In this document: positions 5,026 to 5,666 of the stretch, piece after piece | Position numbering within the stretch: position 1 is the first letter of the stretch | How the letters are laid out: each line of letters begins with the position of its first letter | Source: Pseudopedobacter saltans | GTDB taxonomy: Bacteria; Bacteroidota; Bacteroidia; Chitinophagales; Chitinophagaceae | NCBI GenBank assembly: GCA_003241175.1 | Contig: QFOI01000243.1 | Span: forward strand, 1-5,666 | Direction of reading: 5' to 3' | Length of the DNA: 5,666 bases | Notes under the pieces: model-generated | What the model saw: the letters and a program-made list of their open reading frames with translations, nothing else | The model's database searches: none | What the model was told of the DNA's origin: nothing | Position numbers and translations under genes: made by a program

Positions 5026-5666
5026 ATGATTTGGAAAACGCTTCTATATTTTGTTGGGGTATTATGTATGCCTATTTTACTGTTAGCACAAAAAACAAAA
5101 AAAGATTCTCTTTTTGTAAAAGATTCACTGGAAGAGGTACTTGTCAGTAGTAAAAAGACGCGATATGTTTTGACTAATCCGATGGCAATAACCAAAATCT
5201 CCCAGAAACAGATCGAAAAAACTATTTCATCCAATATAGTTGATGTTTTGGTTGCCAATACGCCAGGACTTAATGCGGTAAAAACGGGACCTAATGTTTC
5301 CAAACCTTTCATTAGGGGATTAGGATACAATCGTGTTTTGACGATGTATGACGGTATCCGCCAAGAAGGTCAGCAGTGGGGCGATGAGCATGGTATCGAA
5401 ATTGACGGGTATCATATCGCCAATGCAGAAGTCATAAAAGGTCCGGCCAGTATGCTTTATGGGTCTGATGCTCTAGCGGGAGTTATTGCCATGCAACCCG
5501 TAAACTCGATAGATCAGAAAGAAATCTGGAAAGGGAATGTAGTTTCAGAATACCATTCCAATAACAATATGGTGGGTAACGGTATTTATATTGGATACAA
5601 AAAAAATAGATTTTTTGCATCGGCAAATGGTAGTTATAAGTTTGCAAAGAACTATCAAAACAAGAT
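5026..5666 (+). CDS. TonB-dependent outer-membrane receptor, N-terminal part (cut by window edge)
   Basis: Such receptors import scarce ligands, often metal chelates, through a plugged beta-barrel powered by TonB-ExbBD. The visible 213 residues start at an ATG at 5026. They open with a signal peptide (about 1-22, basic start, hydrophobic core, LLLAQ cleavage region). A TonB-box-like LEEVLVSS follows at 35-42. The plug domain lies at about 45-160, with PFIRGLGYNRVLTMYDGIRQ, the run IANAEVIKGPASMLYGSDAL and AGVIAM. Barrel strands begin near 168. There is no N-terminal carboxypeptidase-like domain, so this is the simple FhuA/ZnuD-like layout rather than a SusC. The plug segment GQQWGDEHGIEIDGYH (115-130) is rich in Asp, Glu and His. 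The gene is divergent from a DtxR/MntR-like repressor with its operator over the promoter, which suggests a role in uptake of iron, manganese or a chelate. The true substrate cannot be read from this fragment, and most of the barrel lies outside the window. Confidence 0.93.
   Translation, partial: MIWKTLLYFVGVLCMPILLLAQKTKKDSLFVKDSLEEVLVSSKKTRYVLTNPMAITKISQKQIEKTISSNIVDVLVANTPGLNAVKTGPNVSKPFIRGLGYNRVLTMYDGIRQEGQQWGDEHGIEIDGYHIANAEVIKGPASMLYGSDALAGVIAMQPVNSIDQKEIWKGNVVSEYHSNNNMVGNGIYIGYKKNRFFASANGSYKFAKNYQNK

Noticed and set aside
5016..5330. 104-codon open frame on the minus strand opposite the receptor gene
   Set aside because: It is a shadow of the clear receptor reading frame, which has a signal peptide and plug motifs.

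Overview
The window is a piece of a Bacteroidota chromosome, probably of the Chitinophagia/Sphingobacteriia type (that lower rank is a guess). Three things point there: the large linker-bearing Rho that starts MYDILQLNSF, -7 promoter boxes of the TAnnTTTG type with little Shine-Dalgarno signal, and a SusC/FhuA-type outer-membrane receptor. The base composition is AT-rich, especially between genes. Most of it is ordinary core genome. No mobile element, CRISPR array, tRNA or rRNA was seen.

Left part (1-1739, minus strand): asparaginyl-tRNA synthetase (asnS, complete) is followed by a terminator-like hairpin and then by the start of a DUF3050 gene that runs off the left edge. Middle (1740-3955): a non-coding stretch of about 350 bp separates asnS from the divergent rho gene. 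It holds two facing TAnnTTTG boxes inside an inverted repeat, plus a weak hairpin with a T-run in what would be a long rho leader. The Rho protein has about 200 residues of charged, low-complexity linker between its N-terminal domain and its RNA-binding domain. A clean intrinsic terminator follows rho.

Right part (4032-5666): a small unrecognised membrane protein (plus strand) ends directly against the stop codon of a convergent DtxR/MntR-family metalloregulator (minus strand). This regulator is divergent from a TonB-dependent outer-membrane receptor that runs off the right edge. Between the two lies a near-perfect 24-bp palindrome with TTAGG/CCTAA cores, the classic DtxR-family operator form. 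It sits just upstream of the receptor's TATATTTG box. The simplest reading is that a metal-loaded regulator represses the receptor, and perhaps itself, making this a metal-acquisition locus. This regulator-operator-receptor unit is the most informative part of the window. I did not find convincing evidence of a wholly new system.
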